Source: an uncultured Oscillospiraceae bacterium
GTDB taxonomy: Bacteria; Bacillota; Clostridia; Oscillospirales; Acutalibacteraceae
Length of the DNA: 64,000 bases
Assembly: GCA_900541975.1 (NCBI GenBank)
Contig: UQLR01000010.1
Location: forward strand, 1 to 64,000
Direction: 5' to 3'
The translations under genes were made by a program, and so were the position numbers. Below are positions 1-9,076 of the stretch, one piece after another. The stretch's first letter is position 1. Each line of letters begins with the position of its first letter. A model generated the notes under the pieces. It was not told the DNA's origin. It saw only the letters and a list, made by a program, of their open reading frames with translations, and searched no databases.

Positions 1-251
1 TGCCGCCTGTCGTTTTTCACCTTAGTATGAAAAACACGCCTACAAAACATCTTAAGAAAGTCTTACCATTATTTCAAGAAAGCCTGATGCTGTTTATACT
101 TTGCGTTCCCTGGCAAGTTTTTGCCCTGTTTATCAAAAAGTAATAAAGAAAAGCAATTGATAAAAAATATAGTGTATGTATTTTTTTGTTACCTTGTAAC
201 GAAAAAGCAAACGCGGGGAAAAAGCATTTGCTTTTTCGTTGGAAGGTATAT
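1..251. other. AT-rich region left of the kinase gene
   Basis: No convincing protein gene is visible. The one longer open frame here (74-289, minus strand) lacks a ribosome binding site and is composed of low-complexity aromatic and lysine codons, so I do not call it. The stretch contains a strong hairpin (198-240), listed separately, directly before a possible 22-codon peptide gene. Confidence 0.5.
198..240. repeat. Perfect 14-bp inverted repeat
   Basis: The arms AACGAAAAAGCAAA (198-211) and its exact complement (227-240) enclose a 15-base loop. There is no clear T-run outside the stem on either strand, but the stem itself carries five Ts. It could be a terminator for a gene left of the window, or an RNA structure upstream of the small peptide frame that starts 12 bases later. 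Confidence 0.55.
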
Positions 252-320
252 ATGAAAAAGGTGTATATGAAATTTAACTTTTTCCACAAAAACCGCTTGG
301 TTTTGTGGGGAATTGTGTAA
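252..320 (+). CDS. Possible 22-residue peptide near the Agr-type kinase
   Basis: A short frame begins MKKVYMKFNF and ends LVLWGIV; it is basic at the front and hydrophobic at the end. GGAAGG lies five bases before the ATG. It sits some 240 bp beyond the 3' end of the convergent GHKL kinase gene, a place where peptide-pheromone genes are sometimes found. No double-glycine leader or AgrD-like cysteine is visible, so this may be a chance frame. A second frame of 15 codons overlaps its stop as TAATG. Confidence 0.22.
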   Translation: MKKVYMKFNFFHKNRLVLWGIV

Positions 321-420
321 TGAACTATGGCTATAGAATAGTAAAAACTAAAATGAAAAGCAACTGAATTTGTCTATTGTGTTATTTCCCATGCCTATTT
401 TGCGCAAAATCCCGCCAATT

Positions 421-468
421 TGGAAAAATAAAAGCAACTCCACTTTCCGGAAGAAGATGGAATTGCTT
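421..468 (-). terminator. Intrinsic terminator of the kinase gene
   Basis: Read on the minus strand, AAGCAATTCCA (468-458) pairs with TGGAGTTGCTT (442-432) with one mismatch and is followed by a T-rich run. It lies 20 bp beyond the kinase stop codon. Confidence 0.7.
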
Positions 469-488
469 ACAAAAATATAAAGCTTGTA

Positions 489-1787
489 TTAATCCGGCGC
501 ATTTGGTAAGCGCACAATAAAATGGATTATATCGCCGTCAACTTCAGGATAGACCATCCCTCCATACGATTCCGTTATGCGAAGGATGGTATTCAGGCCA
601 ATCCCTTCGTGTCGCCGTTTGGTGGTATACTTGTCTGAAAACAAATTGTTAAAATTATGCGATAAGACGTCAAAGCGGTTGGAAATATCGATCATGGTCA
701 TGTTGTCTGATTTACCGATATGCAGATGAATCCCATAATTGTCAGACTTGTTGCGCTTGATTTCATCCATTGCATTTTGGATCAGATTTCCCAGAATCCG
801 GTTCAGATCATAGGCGGAAACAGCAAGATCCTTCATATTGTAGTGGATATCAAACTCTATATGAATGCCTGCGCTTTCTGCATTTTCGCGAAAAGCGTGC
901 AGCATCGCACTGATGATGGGATTGTGTACTGGCAGCACTTCATTTACGTCGCCGGAGTCCTTTACCATGGTGGCAATATATTTACGACATTCTGTAAAAT
1001 TGTCTGTGTCAATCAATCCCTTAATTGCGTGCAGATGCACGTTGAAATCATGCCGCTGGGAACGGATTACCTTCATAAACGCTTCCAGGTTTTGCTGATA
1101 GTGCAAATTTTTTATATTGGTATCACACGCAATGCAGTATTCGACCAAAAGCTTGACCAGAATAAAAGAAAATGCAAGGATTACAATAGAGATAAAAAAG
1201 AGCAACAGGTTTAAATACAGGTTTCCGTCTGCAACGCTCGCAGACAGGGCAAGCATGGTAAGCACGCTTAAAATGGAAAGAAGTAGAAAAACAAAATAAC
1301 GGATTTGCTTGACCGCCTTTTCCTCCGGCATAAAAAAGCTTGTAACCCAGCTTTCTTTAAAGAGAGCTACCTTAAAAATTAGAAAAACGGCAAAAAGCCC
1401 GCCTATTAAAACGGCATAAATGGCAAGACCAATACAGTGAAGCGCCTGATCTTCTGTACAGGAAAGCAGGGAAAGGAAGATGCGGTAGTGTATAAGTGCG
1501 CACAGAGCAACGCAGGAGCTCAGGAAAATTTCCATAGGTCGCCTTTTTTTGGAAAAAGCACGCACAAAAGACCATACAAGCACCGTTACAGCGCTCACAG
1601 GCAGTATAAACGCACCTTTCAGTAAAACAACAGACAATGTGTTGAGCGCGCCGAACGCCACGCATAATAGAACAGACAATGGACGCAGCCTGGTATTGAT
1701 AAAGAGTGTAATGACCAGTATCATGGTTATGGTCAGGCCATAAAGCGCAACGTTGAGCACTGTAAGCGGAGATAAAGAAAACGGCAT
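489..1787 (-). CDS. AgrC-like GHKL sensor histidine kinase
   Basis: This 432-residue membrane sensor kinase probably detects an extracellular signal and phosphorylates the LytTR regulator encoded divergently at 1972. The first 220 residues contain about six hydrophobic segments. The phospho-acceptor histidine lies in SQRHDFNVHLHAIKGL (about residue 245). The GHKL ATPase domain follows, with the N-box NLIQNAMDEI and a GIGLNT G-box near residue 405. A typical AGGAGG precedes the ATG. The family includes AgrC, BlpH and VirS-type kinases that answer to peptides; the ligand here is unknown. The short 3' flank holds a terminator and a possible small peptide frame. Confidence 0.88.
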   Translation of the reverse strand: MPFSLSPLTVLNVALYGLTITMILVITLFINTRLRPLSVLLCVAFGALNTLSVVLLKGAFILPVSAVTVLVWSFVRAFSKKRRPMEIFLSSCVALCALIHYRIFLSLLSCTEDQALHCIGLAIYAVLIGGLFAVFLIFKVALFKESWVTSFFMPEEKAVKQIRYFVFLLLSILSVLTMLALSASVADGNLYLNLLLFFISIVILAFSFILVKLLVEYCIACDTNIKNLHYQQNLEAFMKVIRSQRHDFNVHLHAIKGLIDTDNFTECRKYIATMVKDSGDVNEVLPVHNPIISAMLHAFRENAESAGIHIEFDIHYNMKDLAVSAYDLNRILGNLIQNAMDEIKRNKSDNYGIHLHIGKSDNMTMIDISNRFDVLSHNFNNLFSDKYTTKRRHEGIGLNTILRITESYGGMVYPEVDGDIIHFIVRLPNAPD

Positions 1788-1971
1788 GGCTGATACCTCC
1801 TGAAAAATTTATGGCTTTTTATTCATTTTAACACAATATGTGCTATAATACAACCAGAAGGCAGGAACAGCTTGTGAAAATGAAACAAAACGCCGTAAAA
1901 TCAATTGGAAATGTTACATAACGCCCAGAGTATAATTTTACCATAAATGGGAAAATAAGGGAGGCAAAATT

Positions 1972-2733
1972 TTGGCAGACGGGTTGAAAATAAAGACGCT
2001 GGTGGTGGACGACGAACAAGCCGCAAGGGAGGCAACGCTCAAAGCGCTTGCCCATTTTGACAATATAGATATCGTGGCGGCTGTGAACAACAGCGCAGGC
2101 CTTGTGGAAGCGCTGCGTCAAAACAAAATAGACCTGGTTTTTCTGGATATTGAAATGCCGGATAACAACGGCTTTGAAACAGCGCGCTATATTATGAAAA
2201 ATTATCCGGCGGTTTGGATTGTTTTTGTGACAGGGCATGCAGGGTTTGCTTTGGATAGCTACGATTTTGAGCCGGTCGATTTTATTGTAAAGCCGATCAA
2301 TATATTGCGATTGGAACGGGCGATTGGCCGGGTGAGCAAAAAGCTTGCAGAACGTGCAGGTGGAAACAGGGAGGAAAAACAGACAAAAATAGGGTTCCAT
2401 TTTGAAGGCGGTTACCAAATTATCCAGATAGACAGCATTAAATATATAGAAAAAAGGGGCAGAAAAATTTACCTTGTAACCTATAAAGGCGAAGAACTGG
2501 TTTCTAAATATTCTCTTGGGCAATTGGAGATTATGCTAAAGGTGCATGGCTTTTTCAGGTGCCACCAGTCTTTTATTGTACCAGTGGCCAATATCGTTAC
2601 CGTGCAGAGCAATGTGTTCGGCACATCGTATTCGATTCAACTGAAGGATGTAGAGGAAAAAATCCCTTTAAGCAGAAACAAATATGGCGAGCTAAAGGAA
2701 TTGATCACCGACAAGGTAATCATGCTCTCCTGA
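1972..2733 (+). CDS. LytTR-family response regulator
   Basis: This is a 253-residue transcription factor, the likely partner of the divergent kinase. Residues 8-125 form the receiver domain, with the acidic pair in VVDDE, the phospho-acceptor Asp in LVFLDIEMPD and the conserved Lys in DFIVKPI. Residues 145-245 form a LytTR DNA-binding domain (IKYIEKRGRKIYLVT, FFRCHQSFIV, IPLSRNKYGELK). The start is TTG: GGGAGG ends seven bases upstream and no ATG lies nearby. Possible -10 elements occur at 1844-1849 (extended, TGCTATAAT) and 1931-1936. I could not find clear LytTR direct repeats in the flanks, so its targets are not evident. Confidence 0.88.
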   Translation: MADGLKIKTLVVDDEQAAREATLKALAHFDNIDIVAAVNNSAGLVEALRQNKIDLVFLDIEMPDNNGFETARYIMKNYPAVWIVFVTGHAGFALDSYDFEPVDFIVKPINILRLERAIGRVSKKLAERAGGNREEKQTKIGFHFEGGYQIIQIDSIKYIEKRGRKIYLVTYKGEELVSKYSLGQLEIMLKVHGFFRCHQSFIVPVANIVTVQSNVFGTSYSIQLKDVEEKIPLSRNKYGELKELITDKVIMLS

Positions 2734-2765
2734 CAAAATGTTTTGAAAAGAATGGAGTTTGTTTT

Positions 2766-3353
2766 ATGCTGCAAATACAAAAATTAAAAAGAGAAGAGGT
2801 ATGCGCCGTTTATAACGCATATATGGTTTGCGATTTTGGCCAGGAAGAGCTTAAACCGCTGAATGTGCTGCTGCGCCTTTTAAAAAATGGGCTGTATATG
2901 TGTTATGGTCTGTTTGAAGGCGGCGCGATACAGGCATACGCCTGTTTTGCAAAAGATACCGCCTCCCACGTTTTGCTGCTTGATTATTATGCAGTGTGCA
3001 GTGGTAACAGAAGCCGTGGATATGGCAGCCGGTTTCTAACGCTGCTTAAACCGGAATTGTCGCCGTTTTCCATGCTGTTTGCCGAGGTTGAAGATCCTGC
3101 ATATTTCTGTTCACAGGAGGATGAAGCGACTAAGCGCCGCAGAATTGCATTTTATGAGAAAAACGGTTTTTTAAAAACGGATATGAAGTGCACGCTGTTT
3201 GGGCATCCGTATATTATTATGGCGCTGCAAACCGCTGAAAAGCCGGGCGAGCAGAAGAATATGTATCAGGCATTGCAGCGTATTTATCATATCATGTTTG
3301 ATGATCAGACGTATGCGCAACATGTGTTATTAGACCGCCCACAGAATGAATAA
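2766..3353 (+). CDS. GNAT-family N-acetyltransferase
   Basis: This 195-residue protein has a GNAT-like core: a beta strand with LLLDYYAV, then the acetyl-CoA loop region GNRSRGYGSRFL (a Q/RxxGxG/A-type motif) and the C-terminal RRRIAFYEKNGF segment typical of the fold. The substrate cannot be told. The ATG at 2766 is chosen because GGAG lies nine bases upstream; the open frame extends further up but overlaps the regulator gene. It begins 32 bp after the regulator stop and probably shares its transcript. Confidence 0.75.
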   Translation: MLQIQKLKREEVCAVYNAYMVCDFGQEELKPLNVLLRLLKNGLYMCYGLFEGGAIQAYACFAKDTASHVLLLDYYAVCSGNRSRGYGSRFLTLLKPELSPFSMLFAEVEDPAYFCSQEDEATKRRRIAFYEKNGFLKTDMKCTLFGHPYIIMALQTAEKPGEQKNMYQALQRIYHIMFDDQTYAQHVLLDRPQNE

Positions 3354-3392
3354 AGTGGGAGAATCCTGCAAAAACTGATAAAGGGTGATGAA

Positions 3393-3590
3393 ATGCAGGA
3401 AATTTATAATGATTTGCCGCTTGGCCTGAGTATGGCACTTGCCAAGAATATAGAAGCGCTCAACCGCTTTACCTCGCTTTCAGATGCACAGAGGCAGACA
3501 ATTATTAACAAGACCCATAGCGTGACCTCTAAGCAGGAAATGCAGCGGCTGGTAAATGGGCTTGCAGACGGAGAGGAGGAATTTTTTTGA
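3393..3590 (+). CDS. Small conserved-type protein, 65 aa
   Basis: This short, probably cytosolic helical protein contains LSDAQRQTIINKTHSVTSKQEM and an acidic C-terminus. The pattern resembles small clostridial proteins of unknown function that accompany ferredoxins. GGTGATGAA gives a ribosome binding site before the ATG, and the end overlaps the ferredoxin start by four bases (TTGA), which suggests translational coupling. No function can be assigned. Confidence 0.65.
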   Translation: MQEIYNDLPLGLSMALAKNIEALNRFTSLSDAQRQTIINKTHSVTSKQEMQRLVNGLADGEEEFF

Positions 3591-3775
3591 CAGTGCTGAT
3601 CGATCAGGACGGATGCATTGCGTGCGGGCAATGCATGCAGATATGTCCGGAGGTATTTAAAGAAAGGGAAGACGGAAAAGCATATGCAGCGGTTGAGGAT
3701 CTGCCCCCAGATGCGCAGAACAAGGCTGTAGAAGCGCAGGAATGCTGTCCGGTTTCTGTAATTGAGGTTGTATAA
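3587..3775 (+). CDS. Single-cluster [4Fe-4S] ferredoxin
   Basis: A 62-residue electron-transfer protein. The cluster-binding pattern is CIACGQCMQIC followed by P, with a distal Cys in ECCPVSVIEV, as in monocluster clostridial ferredoxins. The TTG at 3587 is preferred: GAGGAGGA lies eight bases upstream and the codon overlaps the preceding stop. A strong terminator follows at once, so the operon 1972-3775 ends here. The redox partner is not evident from the neighbours. Confidence 0.85.
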   Translation: MTVLIDQDGCIACGQCMQICPEVFKEREDGKAYAAVEDLPPDAQNKAVEAQECCPVSVIEVV

Positions 3776-3784
3776 ATATGGCGC

Positions 3785-3828
3785 AAAAGCCGGGAGCCCT
3801 TTGTTTGCAGAGGGCTCCCGGCTTTTTT
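3785..3828 (+). terminator. Strong intrinsic terminator
   Basis: The stem AAAAGCCGGGAGCCCT (3785-3800) pairs perfectly with 3811-3826 around a 10-base loop and ends in a run of Ts. It closes the regulator-ferredoxin operon. Confidence 0.93.
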
Positions 3829-4005
3829 AATTTGCCGCATATTGAATTTCCTGTTTCATTATAGTAAAATATGGATATAAAAAATACAAAGCTATTTGTA
3901 CTATGTTTTACAGTGTATAAACATACGTGAACATTTTTGTATTGCGCCGGCAGGGTACGGCGCTGCACTGCAAAAGCTTTAAAAAAAGAAATTTGGAGGG
4001 TTTAT

Positions 4006-4977
4006 ATGACAACGCTGTATCTTGCCGTACCATGCTATAATGAAGAAGAGGTTCTGTACGATACCACTGAAAAGCTGCTTTTGAAAATGGAAAGTTTGAT
4101 ACACAGCGAAAAAATTTCGCAGAATAGCAGAATTCTGTATATCGACGATGGTTCCAAAGATAAAACATGGCAGATTATTTGTGATCTGCATGCACGCTTT
4201 CGCCTGGTGGCAGGCTGTAAGCTTTCAAGGAACAGAGGGCATCAAAACGCATTATACGGCGGTCTTATGGCGGCAAAAGAGCATGCGGACGCAGTGATTT
4301 CCATAGACGCCGACCTGCAAGACGACATTGACGCGATCGACCGGATGCTTGAACAGTATGAGGCTGGGTACGATATTGTATACGGCGTGCGGAGTAAACG
4401 CAGAACCGACACTTTTTTTAAACGCGTGACAGCGGAAGGATTTTATAAATTTTTAAGATTTATGGGCGCAGAGATCGTATTCAATCATGCGGATTACAGG
4501 CTGATGAGCAAGCGCGCATTAGATGCATTTGCAGAATATAAAGAAGTCAACCTCTTTTTACGCGGGCTTGTGCCAATGATCGGTTTTAAAACGGCAACGG
4601 TGACGTATGAACGCAGGGAACGCCTGGCGGGAAAAAGCAAATATCCGCTGAAAAAAATGCTTTCGCTTGCATGGGAAGGGGTAACTTCCCTGAGTATCAA
4701 GCCGATTCGTTTTGTTACAATATTGGGTGCGATTGTCTTTGCGATCAGTATTATTCTGCTCTTCTATTCGCTTTTTTCCCACTTCTGGGGCAATACCGTC
4801 CCAGGCTGGACCAGTCTGGCGGTATCTATTTGGGCAATTGGGGGACTGCAGCTGCTGGCGATTGGGATCATTGGTGAATACCTTGGCAAAATCTATATGG
4901 AAACAAAACAGCGTCCCCGATATTTTATTGAAACATTTTTAAATGATGAACCAGAAACAGAGGATCGATCACAATGA
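4006..4977 (+). CDS. GtrB/DPM1-like family 2 glycosyltransferase
   Basis: This 323-residue inner-membrane enzyme likely transfers a sugar to polyprenyl phosphate. The GT-A domain starts with LAVPCYNEEE and IDDGSKDKT, followed by the metal-binding DADLQDD near residue 105. Two C-terminal transmembrane helices (about 240-262 and 275-297) and a basic tail match the GtrB/CsbB group. The ATG at 4006 has GGAGGG six bases upstream; the longer frame start lacks one. The stop overlaps the next start as ATGA, so it is coupled to an esterase and a lipoprotein gene, which suggests a job in surface modification. Confidence 0.87.
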   Translation: MTTLYLAVPCYNEEEVLYDTTEKLLLKMESLIHSEKISQNSRILYIDDGSKDKTWQIICDLHARFRLVAGCKLSRNRGHQNALYGGLMAAKEHADAVISIDADLQDDIDAIDRMLEQYEAGYDIVYGVRSKRRTDTFFKRVTAEGFYKFLRFMGAEIVFNHADYRLMSKRALDAFAEYKEVNLFLRGLVPMIGFKTATVTYERRERLAGKSKYPLKKMLSLAWEGVTSLSIKPIRFVTILGAIVFAISIILLFYSLFSHFWGNTVPGWTSLAVSIWAIGGLQLLAIGIIGEYLGKIYMETKQRPRYFIETFLNDEPETEDRSQ

Positions 4978-5819
4978 ATGCTGCAGTTGAAAAAAGTATA
5001 AGCCGCATGCCGGCCGGAACATTACAGACGCATTGGTTCCCATATGGGCCAGGCCGTAAAAAATCTGCGACAGTGTGGCTGCCGCCCGGCTATGTGCAGG
5101 GAAAACGCGCATATGGCGTGTTGTACATGACCGACGGGCAAAATCTTTTTGACAGGGACGCTCCCTACGGAGGGTGGTGTGCCGACCAGGCGGTTATGCA
5201 GCTGCCGGTGGGCATGCGGGGGTTTATCATTGTAGGGATTGACAATGGAAATAAAGAGCGTGAAATTGAGCTGACGCCGGATTTGGGGCCGGTCCCCACT
5301 ATGGTACAGGCGATGAGCGGCTATGATTTTTCCAGGCGCAAAGGCGCACAGTTTGCACGCTTTGTAACACGAACCGTGATGCCGTATATTGAAACGTACT
5401 ATACAGTTTTGACCGGCAGGGCGCATACCGCCGTTGCGGGAAGTTCCAGCGGCGGGCTGGAGGCTTTTTATATAGGCCTGGAAAACCGGGATAAATTTTC
5501 TTATATCGCGGCGCTGTCCCCGGCGTTTGTGTTGTTTGAAGAAAAAACGTGGAAAAACTATTTCAATAGGTTTGATTTTACAAAAGAGAATTATCCGCAG
5601 AGAATCTATATGTATAATGGCAATGGGGATCTTTTGGAAAAGATGCTGTATGCAGGGGCAGTGCAGATGAAACAGCAGCTTTTGGCCTGCGGCTTTCCGC
5701 CCAAAAGCCTGAAATTTGAGACAGACATGCACGCCAGACACAATGAGCAGGCTTGGCGGAACTATTTTCCGCGTGCGCTTGCGTGGCTTTTAGAAAAGGA
5801 TAAGGAGAATGTATTATGA
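4974..5819 (+). CDS. Putative esterase, alpha/beta hydrolase fold
   Basis: This 281-residue protein belongs to the Fes/esterase D-like family (putative esterase, PF00756 type). Visible features are YGVLYMTDGQNLFD near the oxyanion region, the nucleophile elbow GSSSGG (about residue 158) and a C-terminal His in HARHNEQAW. There is no signal peptide, so it is probably cytosolic. It overlaps the genes on both sides by four bases, marking a tight three-gene operon with a glycosyltransferase and a lipoprotein. The natural ester is unknown. Confidence 0.8.
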   Translation: MNAAVEKSISRMPAGTLQTHWFPYGPGRKKSATVWLPPGYVQGKRAYGVLYMTDGQNLFDRDAPYGGWCADQAVMQLPVGMRGFIIVGIDNGNKEREIELTPDLGPVPTMVQAMSGYDFSRRKGAQFARFVTRTVMPYIETYYTVLTGRAHTAVAGSSSGGLEAFYIGLENRDKFSYIAALSPAFVLFEEKTWKNYFNRFDFTKENYPQRIYMYNGNGDLLEKMLYAGAVQMKQQLLACGFPPKSLKFETDMHARHNEQAWRNYFPRALAWLLEKDKENVL

Positions 5820-6472
5820 AAAAAAGATGGGCAGCGCTTTTGCTGACATGTGCTCTTCTTTTGACCGGCGCTTTTTTTGCAGGCTGCGGAGGGGACGGCG
5901 ACGTACAGTTTACCAACCCTCCGATTCATGCAGACCAATCCGGGGCGCAACCGGAGCTGCAGCTGGAGCATTATGCGGATTCTCAAACAAAGGAAGATTC
6001 GCAACGCAGAGCGGTAAGCGTTACCTTTTCCGATTTGCTGATGGGGGAAATGGATGAAGACGGGTTAGGGATACAAAGCCTGCAGATGAATGAAATAAAC
6101 CTTTCAGAATTTGACAACGGCTTTGTTGCCGATATTACCATGACGCTGGAAACAGAAGATGGAGATCAGCTCGACCGGCGCGTACTTGGCTATTTTAAAA
6201 CAGTGCAGCTGGCAGATGGTACGTACCGAACGTATTACATCTATTATAATGATGTTGGCCAGGACGACCAAATTGATGATGCGACAAAAGAAGAACAGTT
6301 AAACCAAGTGCTTGATAAAATACAGCAGGAGGAGAGCACTGCGGAATCCTCCTCGGAAGGCCAGCAGGATTCCTCTGAGAGTGCGCAGAGCAGCACAACG
6401 GCGCAGTCGTCTGAACAGGGCAACGACAGCCCCGAAAGCATTAACGATATAGACATTGACCAACTGCTGTAA
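5816..6472 (+). CDS. Secreted lipoprotein, 218 aa
   Basis: A lipoprotein signal peptide (basic start, hydrophobic core, lipobox LTGAFFAGC) anchors this protein outside the membrane. The mature part has a compact region around residues 60-150 (FSDLLMGEMDEDG, then beta-rich FVADITMTLET) and ends in a Ser/Gln/Glu-rich, probably disordered tail. No known domain is recognised. It is last in the operon with the glycosyltransferase and esterase, its ATG overlapping the esterase stop. Confidence 0.78.
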   Translation: MKKRWAALLLTCALLLTGAFFAGCGGDGDVQFTNPPIHADQSGAQPELQLEHYADSQTKEDSQRRAVSVTFSDLLMGEMDEDGLGIQSLQMNEINLSEFDNGFVADITMTLETEDGDQLDRRVLGYFKTVQLADGTYRTYYIYYNDVGQDDQIDDATKEEQLNQVLDKIQQEESTAESSSEGQQDSSESAQSSTTAQSSEQGNDSPESINDIDIDQLL

Positions 6473-6489
6473 ACCGGCCCTGTATCTGG

Positions 6490-6526
6490 CACAGCCGCTG
6501 CTAAAAAGCCCTGCGGCTGTGTTTTT
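6490..6526 (+). terminator. Intrinsic terminator
   Basis: CACAGCCGC (6490-6498) pairs with GCGGCTGTG (6513-6521), followed by TTTTT. It ends the glycosyltransferase operon. Confidence 0.85.
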
Positions 6527-6598
6527 CTTATGGATTCTTTTCCGCTGCTCTTAAAGGTCGGAAAGGATAAGCTTTTTTGGAAAGGATTTGTGTAGCGC

Positions 6599-8962
6599 TT
6601 GAGTGTAACGAAAGAAGAATTGTTAAATTTGAGAAAAAAAATTTTGGAAACGGAATTTTCCGAAATGAACGATATGCAGCGTAAGGCGGTATTTACCACA
6701 CAGGGGCCCTTGCTAATCCTGGCTGGTGCAGGAAGTGGAAAAACCACCGTTCTGGTCAACAGGATTGCAAATTTACTCAAATACGGTGATGCATACCAAA
6801 GCCATTGGGTCAGGGAGGATTTTTCTGAAGAAGAAATTCAGCAGATGAAAAACGCCGCTGAACAGGGAAATATAAACGAAGAACTGGCAAAAAAGCTCTC
6901 GGTTTATCCACCGCGTCCGTGGCAGATCCTGGCAATTACATTTACCAATAAAGCGGCAGGAGAACTTAAAGACCGTATTGCAGCAAAAATAGGAGAAGGA
7001 AGCGAAGCAATCTGGGCGGCAACCTTTCACAGCGCCTGTTCCAGAATTTTACGCCGCTTTGGCGACCGGATCGGTTACAGCCGTAACTTTACCGTGTACG
7101 ATACGCAGGATCAGCAGCGGCTGATAAAAGACTGTTTGAAAACGCTGCAATATGATGAAAAGGTGCTTCCGCACCGCAGTGTGCTGGCAGAAATATCGCG
7201 TGCAAAGGACAGGTTGGCCACGCCGGACCAGGTGAAGGAAGAAGCCGGTAATGACAACCGGATGGCGTCTGTGGCAAAAGCGTATGCGTTGTATCAGGAA
7301 CGCCTGCGTGCTTCCGATGCAATGGATTTTGACGATATTTTGTGCAACACGATCAGGCTTTTTGAACAGGCGCCGGATGTGCTGGAGCTGTACCAAAATC
7401 AATTTAAATATATTATGGTAGATGAATATCAGGACACAAACCGCGTGCAGTACAGGTTTGTAAAAATGCTTGCAGAAAAATGGAAAAATATTTGTGTCGT
7501 GGGGGATGATGATCAAAGTATTTATAAATTTAGAGGCGCTACTATTGAAAATATTTTGAGTTTTGAAACAACGTATGACAATGCCGCTGTTATTCGGCTT
7601 GAACAAAATTACCGATCTACGCAAAATATTTTAAATGCTGCAAACGGCGTAATCCGCAACAATAAGGGAAGAAAAGGAAAAACGTTGTGGACACAAAATG
7701 CGGTGGGGGACAAAATAGAGCTACATACTGCATATGACGAGCGCGAAGAGGCTGCGTTTATTGCCGATACCATTTTAAACCAGGTGGCAAAAGGGAAAAA
7801 ATATTCTGATTTTGCCGTGCTTTACCGAATGAATGCGCAGTCAAACGCGATAGAACACAGCTTTAGCCGCAGTGGGATACCATACAGGCTGATTGGAGGG
7901 CACCGCTTTTATGACCGAGAGGAAATCAAGGATATCACCGCGTATCTGCAGGTGGCCGGCAATTTGTCTGACGATGTACGGCTCAGACGGATTATTAACA
8001 AACCCAAAAGAGGGATAGGGGATACCACAATTGGACATGCGGTGGAAATTTCGTCTGTACTGGGGGAAAGCCTGTATGACGTGATCCGGCATGCAGAACA
8101 ATATGAGCCGCTCAAGCGTGCTTGCTCCAAATTACAAAACTTTTGTACAATGCTCGAAGAGTTGGCGGAACTGGCAGGCCGGGACGATGTTTCTTTGGAA
8201 GAGGTGTATCACGCTGTTTTAGAACGGACCGGTTATATCGACTGGTTGAAAAAAGAAAAGCAAGACAGTGACAACCGGATTGAGAATATCAATGAGCTTT
8301 TGTCCAATATTTTAAAATATGAAGAAGATAACGGAGACCAGGCGAGTCTTTCCGGCTTTTTGGAAGAGATCGCTCTGTTTACCGATATTGACAACTATGA
8401 TACCGGTGCAGACTGTGTTGTGCTGATGACGCTGCACAGCGCCAAGGGGCTGGAGTTTCCCGTTGTTTTTATACCGGGAATGGAGGATGGGATTTTCCCC
8501 GGGAAGCAGGCAACCTTACTGGAGGAAGAGCTTGCAGAAGAAAGGCGTCTTGCCTATGTGGGCATTACAAGAGCAAAGCAGCGCCTGTACCTTTGTCATG
8601 CCAGACAGCGCATGCTGTTTGGCATGACGCAAAGAAACCGGCTTTCCCGCTTTGCCATGGAGATCCCCGGCGAACTGCTGGAAGAAACGGGAAACCTGCA
8701 CGCGGCGGCATCCATGCAAACGCCGGCCTGGCATGGCCGTACGCCGGCTTTTGCATCACAAACGATGAACAGAGCAGCACAGACGGCCGCCGCCCCGCTG
8801 CCTGCGCTTGCGCCGGGAGACCAAGTACGCCATAAAGCATTTGGGGTGGGCATGGTTTTGGGAGCGACCCCTATGGGCAATGATATACTTTTAGAAATTG
8901 CATTTGAAAGTGTGGGAACAAAGCGGATCATGGCCAATTTTGCAAAGCTGGAGAAAATATAA
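6599..8962 (+). CDS. pcrA: UvrD/PcrA-type superfamily 1 DNA helicase
   Basis: This 787-residue ATP-dependent 3'-5' DNA helicase acts in nucleotide excision repair and replication restart. All helicase motifs are present: GAGSGKT (motif I), ITFTNKAA (Ia), VDEYQDTN (II), GDDDQSIYKFRGA (III), QNYRS (IV), TLHSAKGLEFP (V) and VGITRAKQRL (VI). The last 45 residues (PGDQVRHKAFGVGMV) match the Tudor-like PcrA tail that contacts RNA polymerase. The insert near residues 60-100 is somewhat long. The start is taken as TTG with GGAAAGG 13 bases upstream, a wide gap, so a nearby alternative is possible. Confidence 0.93.
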   Translation: MSVTKEELLNLRKKILETEFSEMNDMQRKAVFTTQGPLLILAGAGSGKTTVLVNRIANLLKYGDAYQSHWVREDFSEEEIQQMKNAAEQGNINEELAKKLSVYPPRPWQILAITFTNKAAGELKDRIAAKIGEGSEAIWAATFHSACSRILRRFGDRIGYSRNFTVYDTQDQQRLIKDCLKTLQYDEKVLPHRSVLAEISRAKDRLATPDQVKEEAGNDNRMASVAKAYALYQERLRASDAMDFDDILCNTIRLFEQAPDVLELYQNQFKYIMVDEYQDTNRVQYRFVKMLAEKWKNICVVGDDDQSIYKFRGATIENILSFETTYDNAAVIRLEQNYRSTQNILNAANGVIRNNKGRKGKTLWTQNAVGDKIELHTAYDEREEAAFIADTILNQVAKGKKYSDFAVLYRMNAQSNAIEHSFSRSGIPYRLIGGHRFYDREEIKDITAYLQVAGNLSDDVRLRRIINKPKRGIGDTTIGHAVEISSVLGESLYDVIRHAEQYEPLKRACSKLQNFCTMLEELAELAGRDDVSLEEVYHAVLERTGYIDWLKKEKQDSDNRIENINELLSNILKYEEDNGDQASLSGFLEEIALFTDIDNYDTGADCVVLMTLHSAKGLEFPVVFIPGMEDGIFPGKQATLLEEELAEERRLAYVGITRAKQRLYLCHARQRMLFGMTQRNRLSRFAMEIPGELLEETGNLHAAASMQTPAWHGRTPAFASQTMNRAAQTAAAPLPALAPGDQVRHKAFGVGMVLGATPMGNDILLEIAFESVGTKRIMANFAKLEKI

Positions 8963-8968
8963 AACTGT

Positions 8969-8996
8969 AACAATAAAAGGCGTCCTCCATACAATA
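8969..8996 (+). promoter_or_regulatory. Possible sporulation sigma (K/E-like) promoter
   Basis: CATACAATA (8988-8996) fits the CATANNNTA -10 element of mother-cell sigma factors, with AACA at 8969-8972 as a weak -35 at a slightly short spacing. No SigA promoter is obvious before the interrupted gene. The match is short and could be chance. Confidence 0.25.
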
Positions 8997-9076
8997 TTAG
9001 TAAAGCTATGGGCCAATTTGAAAGCAGGTAAAGGGTACAGGTTTTCAAAAAGCCCTTGAAATAAGGAGGAACTTTT

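Noticed and set aside
5022..5741. 239-codon minus-strand frame over the esterase gene
   Set aside because: The plus-strand esterase has GSSSGG and operon overlaps on both sides; the minus frame is Cys/His-rich noise.
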